DNA from: Rotaria socialis
Lineage: Eukaryota > Rotifera > Eurotatoria > Philodinida > Philodinidae
DNA: 64,000 nt
Assembly: GCA_905331475.1 (NCBI GenBank)
Contig: CAJNYU010000025.1
Span: 268,600 to 332,599, forward strand
Direction: 5' to 3'
The position numbers were made by a program, and so were the translations under genes. Below are positions 35,571-47,868 of the stretch, piece by piece. The notes under the pieces were generated by a model, which was given only the letters and a program-made list of their open reading frames with translations, was not told the DNA's origin and made no database searches. The stretch's first letter is position 1. Every line of letters begins with the position of its first letter.

Positions 35571-37867
35571 CTTTTGTTAAATCTACGACGCTTTCGCCAA
35601 AGAAAAACCTTTATCTAATCAGTTCTCTCGTGATAAAATTGAATAAGTAAACTCATTCATAAAAAGTGAAAAAAAATGTACAGCTCAATTCGATGGTCAG
35701 CCATTGGCTGCCGTTTTTTCTTTCCGTCAATCTTGTATGCACAAAAAGCGACTTCTTGGTGTTCATTGGAACGGAAATTGAAGAATGACATTAAGAAAAA
35801 GAAAGAACATATTTGTTTTTGTAATTATATGAGAGTCAATTAAATTTCAATCGTATAATATCTGTTAACTTGTAAATTATTTTATAATAAGGACGATGAT
35901 AGCAAAAGCCGTTGTCAGACTACAAGCTGTTTCAGTTGTTACATTAGAACCACTTTGAGAGGAATCCATGCCGTCCTATTTTATAAAAAAAACGTCGCTA
36001 TAGTGTCAAAACGCTATAAAAGCACGTTATTAAGCAGCGTGATGACGCTATATACCGCAGTTTTAAATAGCGTTCCATACGATAAAATAACGACAACAGC
36101 AGAAAGTGGCGTTATGATCCGCTACGCTTTTACGCCAAATAACGCTCCTGTTGTAATACGCATTACAATGCAATTTTCACTAATATGATTGATTAGAAGA
36201 TACATCGATTTATAGTTGGAATATGGTTCTGTCGTTTATTGTATCTATCTTCTTTACTTTTTCACAATGAAATGACACGAAAGTGACATGTAGAAAAATG
36301 TCTTCGAGATAAATGTCATTATTTTCTGTCATTTCTCACTTGTTGTTTACTATGTATTTGATGTCTTAAACTTTTCTTTTGTAAGTAAACTATGATTTGT
36401 AGCGATAATGAATAATGTAATGCCAAGTGTGAAGTGACCTGTGAAACATGTTATATTTATATATGTGAGTCTTATTCGTTCTTTTTAAAAATATCTCGGC
36501 AATAGTAGATAATATCTCCATGTGTATCGAACCAGCTTGGCCAATGATAAATTGTTTTCCACAAATTTTCTGTTTTTTTTTCGATTTTTTTCGTGGCTCT
36601 CGTTTTTCTACTTTCTTCATCGTTATAAAAAAGTCATTTGAAAATTTATATTCATAAAGAAGACAAAAAAATGAATCTTTCTGATTCATGTTTATTAATG
36701 AATCAAATATCTAATATGAGAGAGAGGAGAGATTAGCTTAAATAGAGAAACAGTAGTCAACATTATCTTCGTGTTTTGTTGATGAAATGAAATGACAAGT
36801 TCGACTTTATATAGTCGGCGATAATTTGTTCTCTATTCGTTTCAAGATAGATATTAACTCATAGAAAGCAATGCACTATGTAAATAAATGACTTCTATCA
36901 TTGAAAGATACAAATCGGCAAAGTTTCATATCCACCGGAAATAATAAAGAAAACTGTTTTCGCTATTAAACTACGAAGTTCATAGTACGAACGTTAATCG
37001 TTGGATTTTATTTTAAACACGTCTATTTTTCGAAATGATTTAGTTTTAATTGTAAAAATGAATTGAAGCTTAATTGTCTTTAGTAGCTTTTTGTACGAGT
37101 TTTTGAAAATAATATTTTTTTTCTTTTGCCGTTTAACTTTGTAATAAAACGAAGACTTCATTGTTTCATATGAAAACTCATCAACTTAAGGGTGTGGGTG
37201 TGGGTGATATTTGATTATTACTGGTTACATAAAGAAAATAAAGTAGAAGAAGAAAATCAAACTATTATTCTAATTATATTTTATAGGATTTGGATTATCA
37301 CGTCGCTATAAGTCCGCTTCAGATCTCTGCACTCCTTTCTTCACATCCATACCCCTGGTTGCTACAGGTAGATCTTAGGTTGCTTGCAAGAACACGGCGC
37401 GCTGTTCCAGATATCTCTATAAAGCATCTTGCATCCTCAGGCATTGGGCTAGTAGCTACAGATTAGCTTCTAGCCACTGAATGTATATGTGTACCATTGT
37501 TACGCTTTGTCAGTAATCCGCGAAATGCTTCTAACAATCATAATGTATACTATCTATTTTTGCGTTACTTATGTGCGTGTCCAAAATAGAATTGTATACA
37601 ATACCATTGAGACAAAATTATTTGTTATCCTTCTTGCTGTAGCTACATCAGTGCCTGAATTATTTCCGAAGCGATATTATGCAGTCTAAGCTTCATTTAT
37701 ATTCCAATACGACTTCAACATCTACGGAGAATTTGAGCTGTTATGGGGTATTTCTCGAAAGATATCGAAGCCGATAGCCTATGGGTAATACACCGAAGTA
37801 TTTATAAGGTATGCTTGTGTCGAGTTCTCATTATTCATTTTATTAATTTATTCAGAGAAAAAAAAGT
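35571..37867. other. Spacer between the two F-box copies
   Basis: About 2.3 kb without a gene. A GC-richer patch at 35980-36170 is packed with AACGC/GCGTT and CGCTAT words and may be a decayed MITE. A short G-rich telomere tract F7 (gggtgtgggtgtgggtg) lies at 37190-37206 without a clear right arm. Confidence 0.4.
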
Positions 37868-40087
37868 TCACAACAAAGGAAAATAAACATAGAAATCTTT
37901 TGAATGTACTATTGTTTCCATCATAAGATTTAATTCATTGGCATTGATACAATTGAGCCGTGCTCTTTCTTTTGTAAAATGTTTTGCCGCGAGTTGTAAT
38001 TGATCATAATTAATCATTAATTTTGTTAGACGAGGTAAATGTGTTTTGTATCATCAAGAAATTGTTCAACATAATCATGATGAACTATTTCAAAGCAAAG
38101 TGAAATAAGATAAGAATAATTAACAATTGAATATAATTGATTATCATTAGAGTTTAATTCATCTGGTAATGATGATTGTGGTCTAACATTCTTAATAGTT
38201 AATTGTTGAAGTAATGGAAACGAGCAAGCAATTCGAATGAAAAATTCATGTTCGAATGGAACATTATCTTGCACTCGTAAAATTCGAACATAATTAAAAA
38301 TAACAGTTGGAAATGTATTACCAATATAATCGAAACAACTAAACATAAATGGTAATGAGAAAACATGATATTGACTAATATGAGCGAAGTGATTGATAAT
38401 ACATTCCACTTGTTGAAATATAATATTAGTAAAAGTTTGTTGAATATCATCTTCAGATAAATGATGATGAATTGAATTATTTATCATGTTATCAGTACAA
38501 ATCCAAAAGTTAAACATATTAAGTCGCGGCATATAAACAAAAATTTCATTATAAAGAGAAGTACCATCGATAAGTGTTCGTTCTTGAACAAAAATAGACA
38601 AAGTTAATTCTTCAAGATTTATCATACGACGAAAAAGAGGTAAAATCATAGCATCATATGTCTCACTTGAGCAATAAGATAATGGTGTAAATGAGAAACA
38701 TTTCAATTTGGGTAAATCATCCTAGGAAATAAGAAATAATACTTATAAATAAACTGTTATCAATCAAAAGAAAAAAACTCAGATGAATGATTGATTGAAA
38801 AGTTCTATCTCTATGAATATTTCTTCTATTCTAAAATATATACACATCTCCGTCTGCACTGATGAAAGTTATCTTCATTTATCGTTTCTATATTTAACAA
38901 TCTTTCTCTAGTCTCATCTATTATTTAGAAGTCTTTTACTTAGTTTTATTGCTTTTAATCCTAACTTTCATCTCATGTCAATATTTTTGAAATCTATCTT
39001 TAAATTATCTAATGATAATTATTTTCAATGCTATTTTTGAAACATATCACTCTTGATTAGAAAAATGATGGGATCAATAAATGTAAAAAATAGTAAAAAT
39101 TAAGCCGTTTGTCTCACTAGATGAACATTCAATTTAAAACTGGTTTATTATAGTTAATTAAAATAAAAGGTAATTCATTAGCAACGGGAGAAACATCGAA
39201 GAGTTCTGAAGTCTTTTGGAAAATTTGAAGTCCGCTGTTTCCTCCTTATTCATTAGTGAACAATCTATGTCTAATAGATATATCAATTGCAAATATGCGC
39301 AATAGGTTTTATTTTAAGATAAAATGTACCATATTATTTGATGGATAATATGAATAATATTCTGGTTGAATAATATGAACAATTAATCTGGTTAATTGTT
39401 TAAGAAGTTAAAGGTAGTTCACGAAATTTCAAACATGGAAAACGATATGGAAATAATCCAATAATAGATAAATGTTTGAGATTTTCGAAGAAATTGAAAA
39501 CATATTCATCTAAATTGGTTGCATAAAGTTTGCGTGATATTGCATTAATATTCTTTTCGCATACAAGAATAAGATCTGTAATTTGTTCTTGAAAAATATG
39601 TCGAAAAGGTGATTCACCTAAATTTTAAAAAAATACATATTATTTAATCTATATTTATATAAGAATTTTTCATCGAAATTTTTACTCTGATCAGTATATT
39701 GAATTATTTACCTGTAAAATATCGTGAAACAATGTTTTCATTAAAATTGAAAAGTTTAAGTTGAGTTAAATTAGGATAATCACCAGCAAGAAGAATTTTT
39801 TCCATAGATATTGAATCAAGAATAAGAGATTTAACACTGTAATGAATTTTTGGCAAGATATCTATGCAAAATCGATTTAATACTGGATCAGCACTTGATA
39901 AAATATCATCAGTTAATGTTATTATTACAAACTTAAGATTGTTAGTAAAAGTATTTTCTTGTAATATACTATCAAGTTGTTGATTATCAACACCTGATAA
40001 TGAATAAAGTATATCCATATTATCCAGCTTTTTTAAAATAATAAGTAATATTTCAGTAGGTAAATCAAGAAGATTAGATTGATTCAT
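37868..40087 (-). pseudogene. F-box/LRR-like protein, copy 2 (internal deletion and C-terminal frameshift)
   Basis: Exon 1 at 40087-39712 (MNQSNLLDLPTEILLIILKK, intact F-box), exon 2 from about 39616 (FQEQITDLILV, FFENLKHLSIIG), and the last exon 38721-37868. Paralogue of the gene at 33.3-35.6 kb, with the same exon order and the same C-terminal YFPLL. Exon 2 runs into a stop after RELPLTS; compared with copy 1 about 40 codons are missing before a segment resembling copy 1 LKQLTT. In the last exon a one-base loss near 38040 (after DDTKH) moves the frame; the other frame continues LPRLTKLMINYDQLQLAAKH to the end. It thus carries two lesions, at places different from those in copy 1. Confidence 0.75.
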
Positions 40088-40104
40088 GTTGAATATGCCA
40101 GATA

Positions 40105-40188
40105 CAGTGAAACGTCTCTATAGTGGGCACTCTTCGGACTTTTCAAAAGTGTCCGCTATATGGAGGCGTCCACCATAGAGAGGTTTCA
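40105..40188. mobile_element. Tiny palindromic MITE just upstream of F-box copy 2
   Basis: Left CAGTGAAACGTCTCTATAG and an inverted right copy CTATGGTGGAC-type ending GGTTTCAT, about 84 bp in all, with an internal dyad (ggacttttcaaaagtgtcc). The end sequence CAGTGAAACnTCTCTATA is of the kind found at pogo/Tc1-like element ends. It sits 17 bp upstream of the F-box copy 2 ATG. Confidence 0.55.
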
Positions 40189-42431
40189 TGCTTTTTAAAA
40201 GTTAAGTGTTTTTTTTTATTAAAAAAGACATCTTTTTCTAGATATCTGCAGAGTTTTAATGAATCAAATAACTTTGCTGTGCACGCTAGTAATTCTCTCT
40301 TCGTGTGTTTTATCATTGAGAATAACAACACAAATCAATATTCATTAAATAATGCAGGAATGAGACCTGTTTTAAAAGTTCTTAGGTGATTATCATTCGA
40401 GGTTGAATACTCAAATGTGCAACCTACAGTATTGAAGGCACATAAAAACGATGTTGTTTAAAATATGCTAATAATTAAGCTAGCTAACATTGAAACAGTC
40501 TAACTTTAGAGCAAACGAAGTTACATGAGTCGTATGTGACGGATTCCATCCATCACGACTCCATCAAGAATGCATGTACTCATTAATCACTCTTATCATT
40601 TAATCATTAGTTTACATTTGCTTCTCTCTTCTCTTCTTCTTCACTGTTTATATTATTCGTATCAGCTTTGTTACTCAAAAAAGCATTCATTCGGAATAAA
40701 AGAGAGGAACGAACAAGCCGTTCCATCACATCGTATTTATCTTACGTTTTGCCAAATGAAGTCCCACTTTGTTAGATCGATATTCAATGATCATGACTCA
40801 AAATAAGGGTGAAGATGAGAGTGCGCTTCACTATCATCCTTATTGTCGTATTTTCTTTTTCACTATTTACGATTTTGAACAATCGAATGTAATGATCGTT
40901 TTGTGCACAGTACGACTTCCACCTCTTCGCTTCTCTTCTTTGTTTTTTAGTTTGCCAGGACTGATGATTTCAGTTTCCAATAACTAATTGATCAAAAAGA
41001 AGTCTATTTATGTAACTGTAACAAGTGCGAAACCAATGTACCGTATTTCATTCAGAAATGAGACAACTTCAAGACTAATTGACTTTTTTATTTCAGTAAA
41101 GACACTAGACAAATGAATAAAAACGTTTCTTCATTATGATCAATGATTTTGACCATGTTACCAGATTATCCTCTGGAGTGATGTGTGCGCCGATTGTTGA
41201 TAGAAGGAGTGTTGTGTTGATGTTGATACACTTTATTCTAATCCTTCATATCATACAATCACGCCGTGTACATACGAAATGCACTTATATAGGTAATTTG
41301 GAGAGAAGGAGAACAAGAAAAGGAGAATAGGTCCATAAAAGGATAGGTATGAGAGAACAATCAGGTAACAATGATGTTGAAATGTACGAGTAATCATATG
41401 ATATAAATGAACGTTATCCATATTATACAGGGTGTGGGTGTGGGTGTGGGTGGGGTGTGGCTCTTTCTAATCCTCATCCACACCCACACCCTAAAATTTG
41501 TCCAGTGCCTCGGCTCATAGCATGATACTCAATGGTCTCATGGAACCTCTCTTAAAATGTTAGAAATAGTCCCATTAGAAAGAACTCATTGAGTTATCCA
41601 TCGTGTGTAAAAATCTTATTGATTTATTCATGGAAAATGCATTTTCTTGAGACACACAGAAACACTACTTAGTACTATAGAATCCAAGCGGGACGGTGTT
41701 CGCCGTTTTTCAATGAAAAAGATTGTCGTTTCCAAAATCGTTTTTTATAGATTGTGATAGAGAAAACAATTCGACGTCGACTGACTACTTTCAATGGATT
41801 GGAGGCGGATGTTAATACTCTTTTAGGGCAAAAACTGATTTTTCGGTCTTACAAAAACGCCCGACATCTTCCTTATTATTCGAATAATATTGAAGAAAAT
41901 GTGATATTCGTAATCAGCACATTTTATTCTATCGATTTATAAAGTCCACAAATGGAATGAAGACAAAAAGTTTTAGCCGAATACCTGGGGTGACCCAGGC
42001 ACCGAAAATTTTAATTATCATGAACCATAAAATAAAGCTGTGGAAAACAATCAGAACCCATCAGGCTATTAGAATTGAAATAGGTTTTTTTTTAATGTAG
42101 AGTTATATACCAGTTTTGGTAGGTGTGTCGTTATTAGGGACGCAGCTCCTGATAACAACGGATGCAGTCCTCTATCGTAGATCGCTAATTTCTCCGCCAC
42201 TGTAACACAGAAAAAGACTGAGGTCACACCATTCGAAAGAGAAATCTCCAAGGATTATGCATATATAAAAATATCTTCAGTGGAGTGTAAATTGGTCGAG
42301 CACGAAGTCAATCAAGACTAGCGCATTTTTTCGCTTCGTTATTATGGTAATCGACTGTATTCATCACAATTATCATCAAGCACTGTTCGCGGGGCTTTGT
42401 TTTTATACTGCATATGGTGAAAAAGATAATC
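40189..42431. other. Gene-poor spacer
   Basis: About 2.2 kb of unsupported short ORFs; the only structured part is the telomere-repeat hairpin at 41430-41491. Confidence 0.4.
41430..41491. repeat. Telomere-repeat fold-back F8
   Basis: Left arm of about four GGGTGT units plus TGGGGTGTGG, spacer ctctttctaatcctcat, right arm CCACACCCACACCCT. Clean hairpin, G-left/C-right. Confidence 0.7.
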
Positions 42432-42503
42432 AGCAGCGTGGCGCAGAGGTAGCGCGTCGGTCTCATAATCCGAAGGGCGGTAGATCAAAACTATCCGCTG
42501 CTA
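42432..42503 (+). tRNA. tRNA-Met-CAT: tRNA-Met (anticodon CAU, elongator type), slightly unusual T loop
   Basis: Acceptor stem AGCAGCG pairs perfectly with CGCTGCT, discriminator A. D arm GCGCAGAGGTAGCGC, anticodon stem TCGGT/TCCGA with loop CTCATAA (CAT). T arm GGTAG ATCAAAA CTATC: the stem holds with one G-T pair, but position 54 is A instead of the near-universal T, which also alters the B box. A strong oligo-T terminator follows at 42508-42517. Probably functional, but the T54 change leaves a small chance that it is a decaying copy. Confidence 0.8.
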
Positions 42504-44010
42504 CATTTCTTTTTTTCTGCATTTTTTTGTTTCACAAGTTTTATAATATGATGCAATGTGATGTAATAAAGCTACAATAGGAATGGAGGAAATAGCAGTC
42601 ACTCACTCACTCATTCACACTGGTCACTTTTTTCGTTCTGTCACAGATACACGTTTTCAATTGCACCAAAAAAAAATTTAAACGAACGACCTTTTCAGCG
42701 AAAAAAAATGCGCGAAGCGCACAACAGCGAAAGTATATTTCGCCTCCATCCTCACTTTTACACCCTTACCGTCAGTTAAAAACCCTTTCGCTGATTTGCC
42801 ACCATACCGTGATTTTCATTGAACAGCCAATAAAAAAATAGAAAGAAACCTCTTTGTCTCAAAAAGAATTGAATTATAAGATGTATCGTACGAAAATAAT
42901 CATTTCATTCAAAAATCTTCAAAATGTTTTCGGCCGGGCTCAATCCGCCACTGCCCGACTGTGGCACCACCACTAGCTATGACCCGTTGGCCGATGAATG
43001 CCCTATTCAAGAAGCATCGGACAACGGGCGCTCTCGTTTCAGAAAGAACGAACACCCGTTATATAGATTCTATTATCTCGAAAGTACAGCAAATCAATCT
43101 AAATTTTTAGTCTGAAAAAAGAACAGTACGATGATAGAATGAGTAAACTGCTTGTTTTCGCTTCGTGTATTGTATGCAATGGGATGCCAAGCAAAGAGAG
43201 ATCCAATATTATTGTATACGATTGATAGTCGTTGTACCTACAGCTCCTGTTCTATCTTTCAGTTGAACTTGAACTAGGCAATTATTTTCTACAGTTTACA
43301 ATGGATATCGAACAAGTCATTTTGTTCCTCAGTATTTGATTAATGAGTTTTTTATATTGACCCCACTGGTTTATCTAGTAAGAAAGTTATAAGCTTAGAA
43401 ACATCCGTGACTTGTAACAACAATTTAATCATTAACATTTCAGAACGTAAAAAGAAAATAGTGCAACACGCAGTTGTTTGTTTGTTGCTTTTAAGTTTTG
43501 AGACTTTCTTCTTTTAAACGGTTTTAACTTGAATTCTTTAATTACTCTTTGAATTGATGTTCTTTTACCTTGAATGCTTTTGCATTGCTACCGAAATTCG
43601 AGTGATACACTCATTGGCAGGCAAAATTGACGAGTTAGACAATTGTGTGATTTTTGTCTCTAACAGATTTGGTGGGGATTCTCCGTTTGTCCTTAACTGA
43701 GAAGAACTGGAGCGGGAGTGATACCGTCGGATAGAGAATGGTTGATGGCCTATAGAAAAGTATCCATCGTTTTGACAAAAATGGGTGTGAAATGTCAGAA
43801 CGAAAAAAATGACAGCTACATCTTTTAATACACTCATGGTGTAAAATTCATTAATAATGACGGTTGCAATAGTAACGACCTTCATCTGCACAGAACAGAA
43901 TGGCAGAGGACGCTGTTTACTTGCGCAAATGTGTCATTGCACAATCAGACAGACATTCTTTTGCAATGCAAGTGCGCAAAAAGTCAAACACATTGCGACG
44001 CACGCGATGA
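42504..44010. other. Spacer with one candidate small secreted peptide
   Basis: About 1.5 kb. On the minus strand, 43837-43565 encodes a 90-aa frame starting MSVLKDVAVIFFVLTFHTHFC, which looks like a signal peptide, followed by a polar Ser/Arg-rich region. No homology is recognised, there is no intron and little upstream support, so it is only a candidate gene. Confidence 0.3.
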
Positions 44011-44090
44011 TGTGTGGATGTTGGTGTAGGAGGGTGTGGGTGTTAAGATCGTCATTAGACATCCACGCCCGCGCCCACGCCCACGCCCCT
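44011..44090. repeat. Telomere-repeat fold-back F9 (core shared with F3)
   Basis: Left arm gtgtggatgttggtgtagg/agggtgtgggtgt, core TTAAGATCGTCATTAGACATCC, i.e. the reverse complement of the F3 core with one base changed, right arm of CGCCC/CCCACG units. The shared stretch is about 30 bp with one mismatch. Confidence 0.75.
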
Positions 44091-44479
44091 TTTTCAATCT
44101 CTTGTTTCCTTTATTATTTGTTATATTCGTTTTTCAGAAAAAAATAACAGGGAATTAAATCTTTATAGACTTTTTATTTATATAATCACTTTTACTGCTA
44201 ATGAAAAACATCCCAATAATCATCGAAATATCTAATAAAATCTGTTCTCCATTGGCTCAGAGAATTTACAAACAGATGTAGTCGAATAACTCGGCAATTA
44301 ACTATAGTATTTCTCATTCAGATGTTTAGCCTATTTTGCTAATTATAAAATTCACATGAACAATATTCTATTTATCTATTTTGCAATCACCTTGTTTGTA
44401 TTTATTTTTAAGTCAATATCTCATCATAAATGTGAAAAGTGGGGAAAACTCACACTCATCACGCAAAAGAAAGAGACAT

Positions 44480-45027
44480 CAAAATCATGGTGACCGCTCA
44501 ATTCGTCGCACGACAATTCGTCGCGATCAATTCGTCGCAATCAATTCGTCGCATGATCAATTCGTCGCAGAACAATTTGTCGCGTTCTGTTCGTCGCATA
44601 TTTTTTTTCGTTCTGTCGTCGCAGATAAATTCTTTCCGTTCTGTCGTCGCAGATAAATTCCTTCCGTTCTGTTGTTCGCTATCTGTTTGTCCAATCTCTC
44701 ATGGTTAATTAATTCTTTTTTTTTAAGACAAGAAGTTGATCAACTAATTCACCTTTATTTAGTACATCATACATAACATAATGATGAATAGGTTGAGAAC
44801 AAAAAAANNNNNNNNNNNNNNNNNNNNNNNNNNNNNNGAGATGGGAGAAACAGATAGCGAACAACAGAACGGAAAGAATTTATCTGCGACGACAGAACGA
44901 AAAAAAATATGCGACGAACAGAACGCGACAAATTGTTCTGCGACGAATTGATCATGCGACGAATTGATTGCGACGAATTGATCGCGACGAATTGTCGTGC
45001 GACGAATTGTACTAGTACCAAAATCAT
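44480..45027. mobile_element. Modular fold-back element with 9-bp target duplication, spanning an assembly gap
   Basis: Left arm 44489-44697 and right arm 44838-45018 are near-perfect inverted repeats made of tandem CAATTCGTCGC units (five exact plus one variant per arm) followed by GTTCTGTCGTCGC-type units. CAAAATCAT flanks the element on both sides (44480-44488 and 45019-45027), a 9-bp target duplication typical of Mutator-like elements. The left arm has one extra unit of about 31 bp. The loop contains 30 N. Confidence 0.75.
44808..44837. other. Assembly gap (30 N)
   Basis: Run of N inside the loop of the fold-back element. The true length and content of the loop are unknown; an internal gene could be missing. 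Confidence 1.
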
Positions 45028-46872
45028 ACTCTTAAAGCGCGCTCATTTATTTCGAAGTGATTTTTTTCTTTCTTCGTTTATGTCATTAAAGTAAAGGTAT
45101 ACATACGCACATGCCTATCAAATTATAATATGAATATGAATATGAATGTTATTCATTGGACTTATGTCACTATAGTGTTGTTTTGGTGTTGTTTATTTCG
45201 TTGGTAAAATATTATGTGTAAATTGTGCAGTAACATATTGCTTACGCATGCATAAAAATAAAACTATTCATTAGATAAAAAATTATTTGTCAGTGAAAAT
45301 AAACACTCAGACGAAAAGTTAAAATATACACATACTACAAAATAAATAAGATAAGTATGATCATTTTTTTAATACTTTCATTTTATATTTAAAATTGAAA
45401 GAATTTAAAGAAAATAAATATTATTAGTTAGAACATTCGAGAATAATTAACTATTACTATTTTAAAAACAACAGTTTTATTTTAACACATTCACCCCGAT
45501 TCAAATTCCATAGAAACTAACATCTTTAAATATGTTTTATTAGAAAACAAAACATACCAAAAGATGCAGCATGAAAAACTCTACAATCTACATCATAAAA
45601 CTTATCTCAATTGTGTGCTTTTTGTTTTCAAAATAAACTAAAATTGTGTGTGACCAATGTTTGAGGTTGCGAAAATTGATTGCACAGAATTTTGCTTTTT
45701 TCGAAAACAAAAAATGAATTTTACGATGTAGATTAGAGAGCGTTTAACACTACATCTTGTGCTATATTTTATTTTTTCTTACGAAATAATATTAGCTGAT
45801 AAAAAAGATGAAACAAGAAAAACGAAATTTAACATTCGTATAAACAAAAAAATGATCGTTTCGTAACTTTGAAAACTATTTATGCAGAGTTTTAGTTTGT
45901 TTGAAAACAAAATTACACAATTAAAATAAGCTTTACTATGGAGATTCTTGAGCTTTTCACGCTGAATCTTCTGGTATATGTTACTTTTTTAATAAAACGT
46001 ATTTAGAGATTAAAATATGAAATGCAATGTGGGGTCCACCGGTGGACCTCATCGGGTCAAATGTGTTAAACAACTTTTAAGCTCTTTTTGGGATAAATTT
46101 ACAAAAAAAAGCGATGTAAAGAACGTACAAAAAACTTGTATTTTTTAAAATATCTTTATATGAAAAGTCGACAAGTTTTTTTTTCGTATAAAAAAATGCG
46201 AGTTTTTTGTAAATTTCATTTCAAAAAGGGATTGAAAGAATTAATAATATAGACAGTTTTATAAAACTCGACGAGTTCTATATTAAAGCATGTAAAAATA
46301 TCAAAGAAAAAAATGTTACTCGATTTTTGAATTACTGGCATCTTACGCAAACTACTGAAACTTATAACAACAATATCATTTTGTATTTTTTTGTTAACAT
46401 TAAAGTTTGTGTATTTTTATTATATTTTATATTCAAGAAGTTTTTTTTTTGTATTCAACAGATATGTATAGATAGTAGTACTCGATCTCTACTATACAAT
46501 TATATAACCAAATAAAATTAATGTTGTATAGTTTTAATAGATGAGTCAAAACAAAAAAAGTAGTACGAGCCTTTTGATGTGTACTATAGTCTGAATGTTT
46601 TTGTATTCATTAAGAAGCTATTTGTACAAAATGCTTGAACAATGTTTTCAAAAAAAGAAAAAATGTTTTTGACATTCAAAACTCTAGATTAGAATGATTA
46701 AAGCAATGAATCTTTTCTTTTAGATATTTTGTGAATTGCCAAGAGTTTGCGGCTTCTCTATACTGAAAAGATACAATCAATAATACAAAAGGTAATATTT
46801 AGAAAAGCATTCTCAGATCAATGATTATGTTCTGCAAACTATCTTCTGTTAAATATTATTATTTTGCTATAG
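45028..46872. other. Very AT-rich gene-poor spacer
   Basis: About 1.8 kb with long A and T runs. A short GC-rich palindrome (gtccaccggtggacc) at about 46034 is the only structured site noticed. Confidence 0.4.
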
Positions 46873-47390
46873 ATGAATGAAAATTCTGTGAATGATGGTG
46901 CTATCAGACACATACAGCCATTTAATGAGCTATTTCCTCACGTCAACAAGGAGCAACATGAAAACTCGCCACAAAATCAATCTAATTCAGCGAAATCTGT
47001 CAATGTCGCTTACACAAAAAAGACACCAATAACTCCAACATACTTGTATATCATTTTTTTTCTTCTCAATGATCATAATATATGTAAAATGCTTTTATTA
47101 GAGATAACTCATTTTGGTCAAGACATCGAACTGCCATAGGTGTGGGTGCATTTTTTCTCTTTACAATTCTATCAATAGCTACAAGTATATTAATATTTTG
47201 TCTGACTTCTTCAAAAGCAGAAGGTATGTTTATTCTTATTTTTCTTCATATACAAACTACATCATATAAATACATTAATTCAAATTACATATCAGAATCG
47301 ATAGATAATATATGTTTCTTTTGTATCAAGTTTTTTAAGGCCTTTCTCTCAAAAGTCGATCTCAAGGTCAAGTGCATTGAAATCGCATGA
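46873..47390 (+). CDS. Type II membrane protein lacking an ectodomain (truncated or short form)
   Basis: Exons 46873-47045, 47102-47223 and 47296-47390 join in frame to 129 aa. The N-terminal 65 residues are polar (Asn/Gln/Ser/Lys-rich, cytosolic by the positive-inside rule: SRHRTAIG precedes the helix), followed by one transmembrane helix (VGAFFLFTILSIATSILIFCL). The third exon gives only about 30 residues and a stop. In plan it resembles the 25.6-kb gene, but the Ser/Thr stalk and ectodomain are missing. The third exon may be chance reading into the non-coding flank after a 3' truncation. Function unknown. Confidence 0.5.
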
Positions 47391-47868
47391 AGTTTTCAGG
47401 ATATGTTGAGGCTGTAGTGTGACTGCTATGGTTAAGTTTTTAGCCCTATAACATTTAGTTCGAGGAAGATGCGCATCAAACAAGAGTCAGAAATGGCTTA
47501 AAAATTGCTCATTTTGTCTTCGAGAATTCTCTGTGGACCACCATTCGATATATTCTCAAAAAATGTCGCTCTAATTACAAAAGTGCTTTTCAATATAATA
47601 ACTATAATGCTTAATTCAAAAACTAACGAAACCTCGTAGCGCCTGTAATTTTTGACGCTCTTTCAAACAAAGAAAAATATTTGACTTTATGTAGTACTGT
47701 GGCAGAATGCCGCTGCAGATACGGAAAGCCATCGCAAGTAAAAATGATATTTGCAGTTAAGTTTAATAAAGTTGTTATATCTCTAGCCAAAGCACAAGAA
47801 ATGGAGCTAAAATTTTCAATGATGTGAGGATAACCCATCCCCAGTATACCCTGAAATTTTCAGCCCTA
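47391..47868. other. Spacer
   Basis: About 480 bp between the membrane protein gene and the mariner TIR; no gene recognised. Confidence 0.4.

Noticed and set aside
35955-36188. 77-codon ORF on the plus strand
   Set aside because: Its sequence follows the repeated AACGCT/CGCTAT words and has no domain; more likely a decayed repeat.
44489-45018. CRISPR array (regular repeats of about 11 bp)
   Set aside because: Repeats are too short, have no unique spacers, form inverted arms, and the context is eukaryotic.
44381-45094. ORFs with repeated NSSQ/FVA words
   Set aside because: Translations of the CAATTCGTCGC array of the fold-back element, one of them crossing the N gap.
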